Numbered from the stretch's first letter, positions 16,880 through 25,311 are shown. The stretch: DNA of 34,927 nt from Candidatus Sumerlaeaceae bacterium (GCA_019695055.1 JAIBAT010000097.1:1-34927); one strand, 5' to 3'. Notes: generated by a model from the letters alone, not told the origin. Made by a program: numbers and translations.

Positions 16880-17689
16880 ATGGCACGAGTCTACAAACCA
16901 CCGGTTATTGAAAAGGATACGGGACTTGAGGGGCAGGGCGTGCGCAAGCTCGACCCCGAGTCGCGGCACGGTTTTTTCCAGTTTTGGATTGCAGCTGCCA
17001 GTGTGCTGGTTTCGGCAATCGTACTTTTCGTAGTCGCACGGGAGATTCCCAATAGTGGCCTTTCGGCGACAGGCTCCGTGATCCTTGCTGTCTGTGCAGC
17101 CGTCGCCATTGTCGGACTCCTGCTAATGTACAACGCCATGCGACGAATGCGGATTGTTTCGAAATCGGAACTAAACGCCGGTGATCGCGTCGAGTCCCTA
17201 TTGGAACAATTGGATAACCGCTTTTCAATCTTTCACGATGTGCGCGAAGGTGAAGTTTGGATTGATCACGTGGTCGTCGGCCCGTCGGGAGTTTTTGTGA
17301 TTAAATCGACACCCGCGGCATCGGGACAGACAACCATCCGGCCATCCGAAGCAAGACAGGCGACAGACGGCGCAGAAGTTGTGGAGAAACTGGCTCGACG
17401 ACTCGAGCCCGGTGCAAATCTGGGCGTGAGTCCTGTGGTCTGCGTTGCCGGCGCGAACGAGGCTCATGAAATCGACCGCGAGGGTGAGGTTTGGGTGGTC
17501 CCTGCGAGGCGACTGGTTGCCTCAATCCTGAAGCGAAGTTCCACGCCAGGTGCCATTACGAACGGTGTTGTGGATACTGGCGCTTTCGCCAACGACATTG
17601 TCCGTGCGGCGGCTCTTGAAAAAGCACTGGTAAAACATTGGAATGTCCCACGGGAAAAGACGCTGGACGACTATCGCCCCAGGGGCTAG
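16880..17689 (+). CDS. Membrane-anchored NERD-like domain protein
   Basis: A 269-aa protein with two predicted transmembrane segments, about residues 32-53 and 62-84, then a cytoplasmic domain. Residues about 100-210 resemble the NERD (nuclease-related) domain: NAGDRVESLLEQL, IDHVVVGPSGVFVI. The active-site element that is normally E-x-K after that strand reads IKST here, so nuclease activity is doubtful. The last 50 residues, ending EKTLDDYRPRG, are unassigned. It lies 75 bases after the deacetylase and could be co-transcribed. It ends 4 bases from the stop of ribH on the other strand. Function unknown. Confidence 0.65.
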   Translation: MARVYKPPVIEKDTGLEGQGVRKLDPESRHGFFQFWIAAASVLVSAIVLFVVAREIPNSGLSATGSVILAVCAAVAIVGLLLMYNAMRRMRIVSKSELNAGDRVESLLEQLDNRFSIFHDVREGEVWIDHVVVGPSGVFVIKSTPAASGQTTIRPSEARQATDGAEVVEKLARRLEPGANLGVSPVVCVAGANEAHEIDREGEVWVVPARRLVASILKRSSTPGAITNGVVDTGAFANDIVRAAALEKALVKHWNVPREKTLDDYRPRG

Positions 17690-17693
17690 TTCG

Positions 17694-18173
17694 TTAGGAC
17701 TTGGCGGAATCCAGCCGCCGAAAGTGGTTCGTCATAATCAGGGCGGCTGAAGCGGCCTCCCAACCCTTGTTGTTTTGGTGTTCCTTGGCGCTTCTTTCGA
17801 CAGCCTGTTGCGGATCATGAACTGTGAGAATTGCATTTCCAATGGCTACCCCACCCACCAGGGCAACCTCGGAAACACCACGCATGGCTTCCCCTGCCAC
17901 AAAATCGTAGTGGTCTGTATCGCCCTTGATAACGCAACCCGCACAGACGATACCCGAGTAGCGTTTGTCCTCTGCAAGGCGCGCAACCAGCGCAGGGATC
18001 TCAAGGGCTCCAGGAACCCACCACACATCAATGTCGGCTTCTGCCACACCGTGCTCCCTGAGACAATGTTGGGCTCCCGTCACAAGTCGCTCCGTTATGT
18101 AATCGTTGAAACGGCTGGCCACGATGGCAAACTTGAGCCCTCTGCCATTCAAATCGCCGTGAAATTCGCTCAT
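17694..18173 (-). CDS. ribH: 6,7-dimethyl-8-ribityllumazine synthase
   Basis: Condenses the ribitylamino-pyrimidine with dihydroxybutanone phosphate, the penultimate step of riboflavin synthesis; usually an icosahedral cytoplasmic assembly. It shows KFAIVASRFNDYITERLV, VWWVPGALEIP, GCVIKGDTDHYDFVAGEA with the catalytic His, and GNAILTVHDPQQAVER, ending in a Lys/Ala-rich helix. At 159 aa it has normal length. ATG 18173 has AGGA just upstream; the longer open frame to 18389 codes for nothing recognisable. No other rib gene lies in the window, and no FMN riboswitch is evident upstream. Confidence 0.96.
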   Translation of the reverse strand: MSEFHGDLNGRGLKFAIVASRFNDYITERLVTGAQHCLREHGVAEADIDVWWVPGALEIPALVARLAEDKRYSGIVCAGCVIKGDTDHYDFVAGEAMRGVSEVALVGGVAIGNAILTVHDPQQAVERSAKEHQNNKGWEAASAALIMTNHFRRLDSAKS

Positions 18174-18257
18174 GATTCCTGACTCACAATATATCGTTAG
18201 ACACACTTCGCCGCACAATCCGAGGCCTGTAAACGGAAAAATCCTCCGCTTTCGGCC

Positions 18258-18295
18258 GGCTGATTTCAGAAGGAACTGGCTGAAATCAGCCAGTT
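18258..18295. repeat. Overlapping inverted repeats (alternative hairpins)
   Basis: GGCTGATTTCAG (18258-18269) pairs perfectly with CTGAAATCAGCC (18280-18291). The same right arm also takes part in a second palindrome, AACTGGCTG / CAGCCAGTT (18274-18295). The two hairpins exclude each other. It lies 85 bases upstream of ribH and 253 upstream of feoB. It may be an operator with repeated half-sites or a leader switch on the ribH mRNA. Confidence 0.7.
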
Positions 18296-18370
18296 TCCCA
18301 AACAATAGGAAATGAGACAGCAAGAGGGCAATTTTCGATGCCCAGATTACACCGCCAACAGTGACGCCAA

Positions 18371-18389
18371 GTTCATTATTATCAATCAT
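18371..18389. promoter_or_regulatory. Weak Fur-box-like site upstream of feoB
   Basis: GTTCATTATTATCAATCAT matches the 19-base consensus of ferric-uptake-regulator boxes at 11 positions by my count. It lies in an AT-rich patch 159 bases before feoB. The match is near the level expected by chance in AT-rich DNA, so this is a suggestion based mainly on position. Confidence 0.25.
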
Positions 18390-18547
18390 CTATCCGTGAG
18401 TGCATGATAAATTTTCGAGCATTGGGCGTCTCAGGAAATTTAATACATCAGGAGCGGTTTTCGCTAAGACAAAGTCGAAATTTGTTGTCCGGCGCCGTAC
18501 ACTGGCAACACCATACTTGGGGAGGATAAGGGTCCGCCAGCGGTTTC

Positions 18548-20464
18548 ATGAGCAATTGCCACACCAATACCGTCGAAACTGGCTCTTCCGTCCAGACCGC
18601 CGAGACCGTACAAAAGCTCATCATTTGTGGCCCCCCAAATGTCGGAAAAAGTCTCATCTTTAACCGTCTGACGGGACGCCATGCCACGGTTTCCAACTAT
18701 CCCGGAACTACTGTGGAGATCTCCAGCGGCCACTCTGCGCTATTGCCCGGTCATGTTGTGAGCGACACCCCTGGCGCCTACTCCCTGATGCCGATTACTG
18801 ATGAGGAACGTGTTTCCCGGGACGTGCTGATGGAATCCGAGGATGCCGTGCTTCTCCACGTTGTGGACGCCAAGAATCTGCGACGCATGCTTCCAATGAC
18901 CATTGAACTGCTCGAATTGGGACGACGGGTTGTGCTTGTCCTCAATATGATGGACGAGGCGCGGCAACTCCAGGTTCAAATCGATTCCACCAGATTGAGC
19001 GAACTCCTTGGAATCCCAGTCATCGAAACAGTTGCAACTAGCAACGAGGGCATTACGGGCCTCTGCCATGTGATTCGGGACGGGATTCAAAGGCCGAATA
19101 GACTCACAGTTCATTACCCACGCCGTATTCAAAGGATTATGGAAACAGAGTCCGGCAGTGCTCCCGACACTCCAATGTTGCCGACACGCTTTCTCGCCAG
19201 CCCTGCTGCGGAAAAACTCACCGCCGAGGAATTGGGCGATTTTGAACTGACTGTCCGCGTTGCAAGGCAGGAACATGGGGACCAGCTCCTTGGTCAATGC
19301 GCCCATTTCCCGCCACCAAGCACAGGGGCAATATCGGGGCTCCTGAACAAACTCACGATGAACTTCTGGACGGCCATCCCCTTGGCACTGGCGGTTCTAT
19401 ATTTCGGCGTGTACGAATTTGTGGGCGGATTCGGTGCCGGTACCTTGGTGGATTTCCTCGAGAATTCGGTTTACGAGACTTACGTCACACCGTTTCTGAC
19501 CCATTGGACAGAGAAAATCATTCCGTGGGTCATGATTCAGGATCTTATCGTCCATGATTACGGGGTGCTTACCCTTGGCCTGCGTTACGCTGTGGCCCTG
19601 ATTCTGCCGGTCGTCGGTACCTTCTTCCTGCTGTTTTCCGTATTGGAGGACAGCGGGTATTTGCCCCGACTGGCGCTGCTGCTGGATCGATTGTTCAAGA
19701 AGCTTGGACTAAATGGGCGTGCCGTGATCCCGATTGTCATTGGATTCGGCTGTGGCACCATGGCGACGGTCGTCACGCGTATTCTGGAAACCAAACGAGA
19801 GAGAATCATTGCAACATTGCTGCTCGGTTTTGCAATCCCCTGCTCCGCACAGCTTGGTGTGGTCCTTGGGATGCTCGCTCAGCGGCCCGCTGCACTGGTG
19901 GCCTGGGCGGGGATATTGGCGTCAATTTTCCTGGTTCTCGGGTTTATTACCTCGAAAAATATGCCGGGTGAGGCCCCCGCTTTTTACCTCGAAATGCCGC
20001 CTCTGCGCATGCCGCGACTTGGCAATGTGCTGACCAAGACCTATTCCCGAATGCATTGGTATTTCCTTGAGATCCTCCCCCTCTTTCTTGCGGCCAGCGT
20101 TATCATTTGGCTGGGAAACATTACCGGGCTGTTCGCGGTCATAATTGCCGGGATGGCTCCTCTCGTCAAAGCCATGGGCCTGCCTGTGGAAGCCTCGCCC
20201 GCGCTTCTCTTTGGATTCTTTCGCCGCGATTACGGCGCGGCAGGACTTTTCGACCTGCAGAATCACGGACAACTTGACGCACGCCAAACATTCGTTGCTG
20301 TCCTGGTCATCTCGCTGTTCCTTCCCTGCATTGCCCAGTTCATGGTCATGAAGAAGGAGCGCGGGTGGAGGTTCGCCCTGATGAGCACGGCCGCCATTCT
20401 TGTCACGGCAACCGGTGTCGGGCTCGGCGTGAATGCGATACTCGTCAAGACAGGGTGGATGTAA
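18548..20464 (+). CDS. feoB: Ferrous iron transporter FeoB
   Basis: Inner-membrane Fe(II) permease with a cytosolic GTPase. The G domain shows G1 GPPNVGKS (28-35), G3 DTPG (73-76) and G4 NMMD (133-136). A spacer follows, and from about residue 270 a polytopic membrane region with the two gate domains: VLEDSGYLPRLALLLDRL, NGRAVIPIVIGFGCG, CSAQLGV, and GFFRRDYGAAGLFDL. At 638 aa it is shorter than the E. coli protein (773) and lacks a long C-terminal extension. The order here is feoB then feoA, with a 2-base gap. No in-frame upstream start is possible because of a TAA at 18527-18529. Confidence 0.96.
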   Translation: MSNCHTNTVETGSSVQTAETVQKLIICGPPNVGKSLIFNRLTGRHATVSNYPGTTVEISSGHSALLPGHVVSDTPGAYSLMPITDEERVSRDVLMESEDAVLLHVVDAKNLRRMLPMTIELLELGRRVVLVLNMMDEARQLQVQIDSTRLSELLGIPVIETVATSNEGITGLCHVIRDGIQRPNRLTVHYPRRIQRIMETESGSAPDTPMLPTRFLASPAAEKLTAEELGDFELTVRVARQEHGDQLLGQCAHFPPPSTGAISGLLNKLTMNFWTAIPLALAVLYFGVYEFVGGFGAGTLVDFLENSVYETYVTPFLTHWTEKIIPWVMIQDLIVHDYGVLTLGLRYAVALILPVVGTFFLLFSVLEDSGYLPRLALLLDRLFKKLGLNGRAVIPIVIGFGCGTMATVVTRILETKRERIIATLLLGFAIPCSAQLGVVLGMLAQRPAALVAWAGILASIFLVLGFITSKNMPGEAPAFYLEMPPLRMPRLGNVLTKTYSRMHWYFLEILPLFLAASVIIWLGNITGLFAVIIAGMAPLVKAMGLPVEASPALLFGFFRRDYGAAGLFDLQNHGQLDARQTFVAVLVISLFLPCIAQFMVMKKERGWRFALMSTAAILVTATGVGLGVNAILVKTGWM

Positions 20465-20466
20465 CG

Positions 20467-20919
20467 ATGATCTGTAATGGCTGCGGATTCGCTTTCAACG
20501 AAGAAGCCAGCGCCAGCGCCTGTCACGGTTGCGTTTCCAGTGGCGGCTGTGGCCATGTGCGCTGTCCACGATGTGGCATGGAGACAGCTCGGGAGCCGGC
20601 TCTCCTTCAGCGTTTCAAAAGCTGGTTCGGGACTCGCAAAATGGAAGAGTCCCAGATTGGGACAGGCTGCACTGTGGATTACACACACAATCCTTCTGCG
20701 GTACTGTCTGATCTGGCCAAGGGCGAAACAGCACTCATCGAGCGGTTCTCCGATTTGGCACACGTTCGCAAGTTCCTCTCCCTTGGCATATTGCCAGGGA
20801 CAAGCATCACCGTGCTGAAGCAATCCCCCGCCGTTGTGCTTCGAGTGGGTTACTCGGAATTCGCATTTGACCGCCGCCTCGCTGGAACAGTGCAGGTAAG
20901 AAGGATGCCCGGCAAATGA
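20467..20919 (+). CDS. feoA: FeoA-domain protein with N-terminal Cys-rich metal-binding domain
   Basis: A 150-aa protein that joins two modules. Residues 1-37 form a compact cysteine cluster: C3xxC6, then CHGC (19-22), C28-G-H30 and C33xxC36, likely to bind zinc or an iron-sulfur cluster. Residues about 78-147 form an SH3-like FeoA domain: LAKGETALIERFSDLAH, FLSLGILPGTSITVL and FDRRLAGTVQVRRM. FeoA normally is a free-standing protein of about 75-85 aa that works with FeoB. ATG 20467, 2 bases after the feoB stop, gives both modules; the frame is open further but overlaps feoB. Its stop overlaps the next small gene as ATGA. The joined Cys cluster could sense metal or redox state, but that is inference. 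Confidence 0.88.
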   Translation: MICNGCGFAFNEEASASACHGCVSSGGCGHVRCPRCGMETAREPALLQRFKSWFGTRKMEESQIGTGCTVDYTHNPSAVLSDLAKGETALIERFSDLAHVRKFLSLGILPGTSITVLKQSPAVVLRVGYSEFAFDRRLAGTVQVRRMPGK

Positions 20920-21023
20920 GCCCGTGGCTCAAAAAGCTTGGCGTTGCCGGGTTCCTGTTCTTCCTTATTAAGGGACTGATCTGGATTGCGGTTTTCTTCG
21001 GACTTTTCCAGGCTGTAACCTGA
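20916..21023 (+). CDS. 35-aa single-pass membrane miniprotein of the feo operon
   Basis: A small open frame starting with an ATGA overlap on the FeoA stop. It codes for a short basic head (MSPWLKKLG) and a hydrophobic helix (VAGFLFFLIKGLIWIAVFF), ending GLFQAVT. The coupled start, the clean topology and the position at the end of feoB-feoA argue that it is real despite its size. It is likely an inner-membrane helix, possibly an FeoB accessory. It does not resemble FeoC (a winged-helix protein) or, by cysteine content, the Cys-rich FeoB-associated membrane proteins, as it has no Cys. Confidence 0.65.
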   Translation: MSPWLKKLGVAGFLFFLIKGLIWIAVFFGLFQAVT

Positions 21024-21052
21024 GCCTCATCCCATGGAGAGAGGCCACGGCC

Positions 21053-22633
21053 TTAAGCCGGCCCTGCGTTCCTGATTTCCTCGCTCGTGCCGTCCGCGTA
21101 GTGTTTGAAGTTCTTCTGGAACAAGCCGGATAACTTCTTCGCTGTCTCGTCGTACGCAGCCTTGTCCGGCCAGGCGTATTTTGGAATGAGAATCTCACTC
21201 GGAACACCCGGGCATTCCGTTACAACCTCGAATCCAAATATAGGATCCTTCTGCGTTTTGGCATTTGCGAGGGCACCGCTGTGGATGGCGTCGATAATGG
21301 CACGGGTATTGGCCAGCTTGATTCGATGCCCCACACCATAAGCGCCGCCGCTCCAACCAGTATTCACCAGCCAAACCCGGGCACCATGCTTCTTCATCTT
21401 CTCTGCAAGCAATTCAGCATACTTGCTGGGGTGCCAAACGAGGAATGGACCGCCAAAGCAGGGAGAGAAAGTGGCTGATGGCTCCTTCACACCCACTTCC
21501 GTTCCGGCCACTTTAGCCGTGTAACCACTGATGAAGTGATACATGGCCTGGGCAGGTGAAAGGTGGCTGACCGGGGGCAATACGCCAAACGCATCGCAGG
21601 TCAGAAAGATGATATCCGTTGGATGCCCCGCAACACACGGAATCTTTGCATTATGGACAAAATTGATGGGATAGGCGCCACGAGTATTTTCAGTGATGGT
21701 GGTGTCTGTAAAATCCACCATGTGGTCATGATCCAGGACCACGTTTTCCAGAACGGCCCCGAATCGGAGGGCCGCAAATATATCAGGCTCACTTTCGGGC
21801 GTCAGGTTAATGGCCTTTGCGTAGCATCCGCCTTCGATATTGAAGATCCCTTCGTCGCTCCAGCAATGCTCATCGTCGCCTATGAGACGCCGCTTGGGAT
21901 CCGCTGACAAAGTAGTTTTGCCCGTGCCGCTCAAACCAAACAACAGGGAGGAACGCCCCGATTTGGGATCAGCAGTCGCCGAACAATGCATGGATAGTAC
22001 GCCGCGCTTGGGCGCAAGGTAGTTCATGACAGTGAACACGCCCTTCTTCATTTCACCGGCGTATTCAGTTCCGAGAATAACAAGTTCACCGTCTTCGATA
22101 CTCAGGTCGATGCTGGTCTTGGATCCCATTCCCGCCGTTAACCGGTTCGCGGGGAAGGCACCAGCATTGTAAATGACCATGTCCGGCTTGCCAAACGTCT
22201 CCAATTCCTCATGAGTGGGGCGAATCAGCATCGTGTGCATGAAAAGTGCATGGTAAGGCCGCGAGCAAAGGACGCGGACCTTGATGCGGTACTTTGGGTC
22301 CCAACCGGCAAATCCATCGAAGCAGTAGATGCGGTCGCGGGTGTTCAGGTAGTCGCGGGCACGCTCGCGGTTAATCGCAAATGCATTCTGATCGAGCTCA
22401 ATATTAACACTTCCCCACCAGATGTCCTTCTCGGAGGCAGGGTTGCGCACGACACGCTTGTCCTTCGGGGAACGCCCCGTCTTGGAGCCGGAGTATGCTA
22501 CGAGGGCCCCGTTCTCGGCGATGCTGGCGTCCTTTTCGTACCGGATGGCGTGCTCATAGAGCTCGCTGGGTGGAAGATTCCGATAAATCTCCGAAACGTG
22601 CAGGTCGTGATTCTTGAGATCGAAATGGCTCAT
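21053..22633 (-). CDS. pckA: Phosphoenolpyruvate carboxykinase (ATP)
   Basis: Catalyses oxaloacetate + ATP to phosphoenolpyruvate + CO2 + ADP, the first committed step of gluconeogenesis. It shows [17 protein letters not shown] (substrate site), the P-loop GLSGTGKT (233-240), the kinase-2 motif [22 protein letters not shown], and ENTRGAYPI. Length 526 aa, as usual for the ATP type. ATG 22633 has AGAGGGAG 4 bases upstream; the longer frame to 22684 has no support. It is convergent with the feo miniprotein, 29 bases apart. Confidence 0.98.
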   Translation of the reverse strand: MSHFDLKNHDLHVSEIYRNLPPSELYEHAIRYEKDASIAENGALVAYSGSKTGRSPKDKRVVRNPASEKDIWWGSVNIELDQNAFAINRERARDYLNTRDRIYCFDGFAGWDPKYRIKVRVLCSRPYHALFMHTMLIRPTHEELETFGKPDMVIYNAGAFPANRLTAGMGSKTSIDLSIEDGELVILGTEYAGEMKKGVFTVMNYLAPKRGVLSMHCSATADPKSGRSSLLFGLSGTGKTTLSADPKRRLIGDDEHCWSDEGIFNIEGGCYAKAINLTPESEPDIFAALRFGAVLENVVLDHDHMVDFTDTTITENTRGAYPINFVHNAKIPCVAGHPTDIIFLTCDAFGVLPPVSHLSPAQAMYHFISGYTAKVAGTEVGVKEPSATFSPCFGGPFLVWHPSKYAELLAEKMKKHGARVWLVNTGWSGGAYGVGHRIKLANTRAIIDAIHSGALANAKTQKDPIFGFEVVTECPGVPSEILIPKYAWPDKAAYDETAKKLSGLFQKNFKHYADGTSEEIRNAGPA

Positions 22634-22753
22634 AAAACTCCCTCTTGAATGTGGTTGGCATCCAGCATCACCGCCTATTGCCATTGAAATTCTATATGCC
22701 GACCCGCGGTTTTCATTTAACAGTGATTTTTACGGCACCGGGGGCCATTCCGA

Positions 22754-23206
22754 ATGGGAATAGCAACACTTGGTAGCAAAGCCATCATGGCCGCCGGAGT
22801 TCTGATAACCCATGCAGGCAAAGCCTCCCGGGCATGGGCTCTGATGATCGCGCTTCTCCTGTTACTTGTTACGGGGACGGCGCTTCACCTATCTCATTCA
22901 GACACGACCCACCCGTCTTTGACCCTTGCCAGCCTCAATCCGGCAGCTGCGGAACCCAGGCAGCCAGAAACACCTTTTTCCGATAATGACCTCACAAATC
23001 GGGCTGCAATGCGGGTGCTTGCCTGCCTTCAGCCAAAGCTGGGAACAAGCCCACTTTTTGAGCGGCCATCAAATGATATAGTCATTGCCGCAGAAGACCT
23101 CCCCTCCAGGAACCCGACGAGAATAGGCTTCTCTATTGAGACCAGTTTCTCTTTTCCGGAACAAGGCCAACCTCTCTTTATCGTTTATCAGAATATTCGC
23201 ATTTGA
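22754..23206 (+). CDS. Hypothetical protein with one membrane/signal segment
   Basis: A 150-aa frame, divergent from pckA. A hydrophobic stretch at about residues 28-45 (WALMIALLLLLVTGTALHL) follows a basic region and would act as a signal or anchor. The rest is polar and Pro/Ser-rich, with no recognisable motif, ending FIVYQNIRI. The start is uncertain; an internal ATG at 22787 is an alternative. No homology is apparent to me, so this could be a lineage-specific secreted protein or a spurious frame. Confidence 0.45.
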   Translation: MGIATLGSKAIMAAGVLITHAGKASRAWALMIALLLLLVTGTALHLSHSDTTHPSLTLASLNPAAAEPRQPETPFSDNDLTNRAAMRVLACLQPKLGTSPLFERPSNDIVIAAEDLPSRNPTRIGFSIETSFSFPEQGQPLFIVYQNIRI

Positions 23207-23385
23207 TGCGCCCTGCGGGCCCCGCTTCCAGCCCGCGCCACTCTTCTATCATATTCCTGCGGGCTCCCCATGACCGGTTTCTGCGCAGAGCATGGCGCAA
23301 TCATAAGCCTAGGGTGTTAGGCAAATGCAGATCGGAGCCCTCCCCTGTTCACCATCACCCCCCTATTTCTATTAAGGATTTTTTT

Positions 23386-23688
23386 ATGGAAACCTCACAA
23401 ACAATGGAACTCGTGCCGGCAATGTTGGCAGGCATCATAGTTGGAGTCATGGCCGGCGTCACCGGCATAATCATTCGAAAACTTGTCGGAAGGAATTCCC
23501 TGTCGGGAAACCTCCCCACCTATGTCAGTGTGATACTCGGCGGGCTTATCGGTTTCGGCCTGTCATGGGCATTCCGTGAGATGCACGGCAGCATTACACT
23601 CATCACGATTTGCACCACTATGGCCATGGTAACACCATGGGGAGGAAAATACCTGATTGTCCAGGATGAGGACGAGACCGAAGCCTGA
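23386..23688 (+). CDS. Small three-helix membrane protein, unknown function
   Basis: A 100-aa protein with three hydrophobic segments, about residues 9-30, 46-63 and 69-86, and a short acidic tail (VQDEDETEA). AAGGA lies 8 bases before ATG 23386, which fixes the start although the frame is open from 23203. Gly-rich motifs (GIIVGVMAGVTG, ILGGLIGFGLSW) suggest tightly packed helices. I do not recognise the family. It is followed by a strong terminator. Confidence 0.65.
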   Translation: METSQTMELVPAMLAGIIVGVMAGVTGIIIRKLVGRNSLSGNLPTYVSVILGGLIGFGLSWAFREMHGSITLITICTTMAMVTPWGGKYLIVQDEDETEA

Positions 23689-23690
23689 CA

Positions 23691-23759
23691 GCTTTTCACG
23701 CGTGCGTGAAAGCAATGCTGGTGGCGTCGGGAAAGTCTCCGGCGCCACCTTCTTCTCTT
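23691..23759 (+). terminator. Tandem hairpins, second an intrinsic terminator
   Basis: The first hairpin pairs GCTTTTCACGC with GCGTGAAAGC (23691-23713, one bulge), starting 2 bases after the stop codon. The second pairs GGTGGCGTCGG (23720-23730) with CCGGCGCCACC (23739-23749), 11 bp with one G-U pair, followed by TTCTTCTCTT. Confidence 0.85.
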
Positions 23760-23850
23760 AACCAGGCTGCTTTGACGCTTGCCTTTCCAATGCAAGTGTC
23801 AAAATCAGTTTTCCAACGTTCCACCACCACGCGATTCTCGGAGAGTTCCA

Positions 23851-24678
23851 GTGAGAAATCCAACAAGGGTAATCACCACCGTTGCATTACTTGCCGCCTT
23901 GGCCATCTGTCCGGCGGGTTCGGCTACAGACACGCCCACGTCAGGCAGTCTTTCCACGGAGGCGACGACCAGCGCAACGACCCTCGCCACAAGCATCTCA
24001 CCTGCCCCGGTCCCGGGGAAATGGCAAAACTTCTGGATCGATCGCGTGAAGCTTTTCATCTCGGAAAATGCCGCTCTTGAAAAGGATAAGCGATACATTG
24101 TGTTTCTCGGCGATTCGCTGACACAGGGATTTAAACTTCAGAACTTCTTCTCGGACCTTCCTGTCCTGAATCGCGGTATCTCTTCAGACGGCGTATGCGA
24201 CTTTCCCGAAGGACGCAACCTGTACCGAGGCGTCACACGCCGCATGAAGGAATGTGTATACGATTGCCGCCCTTCGCACCTGGTTTTCCTGATTGGCACA
24301 AATGACGTCGGGGTATCCAGCGTCCCTCTCGATTATTGGCATGGCGCCTACAAATACGTAATCCAGCAAACCCGCGCCAAGTTTCCCGACGTAAAAATCA
24401 TTCTGGTTACCTGCCCGCCCTGTGGTGCTCCTTACGCCAAGCGTGAAACGTTGAATCCTCGCATCGTGGAATGGAACAAGGTCATCCGGGCATATGCGGA
24501 AAAGGAAGGATTCCCGCTGATTGACCTTCATGCGCTCCTTGCCGACAAGGACGGCCAGCTTCCGCCAAATCTTACTTCAGACGGACTTCATTTCAACCAA
24601 GCCGGATACGAACGGTGGGCGGATGCCGTTCGGCCCATGCTGACTGGCGGGGAAAATAGCGCCGCTGCCAGGAAATAG
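23851..24678 (+). CDS. Secreted SGNH/GDSL-type hydrolase
   Basis: A 275-aa exported esterase-like protein. The GTG start at 23851 has GGAG 7 bases upstream and gives a clean signal peptide (RNPTRVITTVALLAALAI, then CPAGSA). After a Ser/Thr-rich linker, block I is FLGDSLTQGF with the nucleophile Ser89, block III is IGTNDVG, and block V is DGLHFNQAGYERW with the Asp and His. These are all catalytic elements of SGNH hydrolases, which deacylate lipids, acetylated sugars or peptidoglycan. The substrate is unknown. It converges on a second SGNH gene with only 2 bases between stops. Confidence 0.87.
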   Translation: MRNPTRVITTVALLAALAICPAGSATDTPTSGSLSTEATTSATTLATSISPAPVPGKWQNFWIDRVKLFISENAALEKDKRYIVFLGDSLTQGFKLQNFFSDLPVLNRGISSDGVCDFPEGRNLYRGVTRRMKECVYDCRPSHLVFLIGTNDVGVSSVPLDYWHGAYKYVIQQTRAKFPDVKIILVTCPPCGAPYAKRETLNPRIVEWNKVIRAYAEKEGFPLIDLHALLADKDGQLPPNLTSDGLHFNQAGYERWADAVRPMLTGGENSAAARK

Positions 24679-24680
24679 AG

Positions 24681-25304
24681 CTACAGGTAGGGCCTTATTG
24701 CCTCATAAATGCGTTGCGCCACAATCTTGTAGCCTTGACCGTTGGGGTGAATCTGATCAAATTTCAGCTTTGGGTCAGATAAAATCCCGCTGAGTACGTC
24801 CGGCACAAACACAGCGCCTCGCCTCACAGCCAACTTTTTGTATTCCGGACCGTGGTTATCGGCAAACATCAACCCCTTGATTCCAACCAGGACCACCAGG
24901 GCACCTTTCCCCTGAATCTGATTCACGATCTCCTCGAGATTGGCAAACGTCTGGGAAACCGGTTGGTGTTGCAGCAAATCGTTTCCGCCAAGACACACAA
25001 TCACAATGCGGGGATTCTGGCTAAGGACGTCACGCTCAAGGCGCTTAAGCGCCTGCGCAGTCGTTTCGCCGGATACACCCCGATTCAATACCGGAATACC
25101 TATCAGCTGCGACAATTGGGCGGGGTAATCCTCACCAGGCCCGGCACCAACGCCTTTGGTTAAGCTGTCCCCGAATGCGATGACGTTTGCGCCTGATGGG
25201 TGCGCGTTGACAATCTCGACTCGTGAGCCATTCCACCAGGCCCCAAGAGCGACGGTGAGAACGGCCAGAATCAGAAGTGTTTTAGATCTTCGCGTAATTG
25301 CCAT
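24681..25304 (-). CDS. SGNH/GDSL hydrolase, TesA-like
   Basis: A 207-aa protein resembling arylesterase/thioesterase I (TesA). An N-terminal hydrophobic segment (about residues 8-24) is a signal peptide or membrane anchor. Block I is IAFGDSLTKGVGAGPGEDYP with Ser47; block II is NRGVSGETT; block III is CLGGNDLL; block V is FDQIHPNGQGY with Asp and His. Residues 63-75 (VLNRGVSGETTAQ) match the TesA pattern. The start ATG 25304 has no obvious ribosome-binding site. It lies 46 bases downstream of the nucleotide-sugar dehydrogenase on the same strand and may share its transcript. Confidence 0.87.
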   Translation of the reverse strand: MAITRRSKTLLILAVLTVALGAWWNGSRVEIVNAHPSGANVIAFGDSLTKGVGAGPGEDYPAQLSQLIGIPVLNRGVSGETTAQALKRLERDVLSQNPRIVIVCLGGNDLLQHQPVSQTFANLEEIVNQIQGKGALVVLVGIKGLMFADNHGPEYKKLAVRRGAVFVPDVLSGILSDPKLKFDQIHPNGQGYKIVAQRIYEAIRPYL

Positions 25305-25311
25305 GGATAAT

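Larger units (their letters stand above)
18174..18547. other. Divergent control region between ribH and feoB
   Basis: These 374 non-coding bases hold the promoters of ribH (minus) and feoB (plus). The clearest structure is the overlapping inverted-repeat set at 18258-18295. An AT-rich stretch near 18371-18422 is the likeliest promoter/operator zone for feoB. A GGAGGA at 18520-18525 is too far from the feoB ATG to be its ribosome-binding site. Confidence 0.5.

Noticed and set aside
18174..18389. N-terminal extension of ribH or FMN riboswitch
   Set aside because: The extension codes for nothing conserved in lumazine synthases, and I find none of the conserved FMN riboswitch segments in the minus-strand leader.
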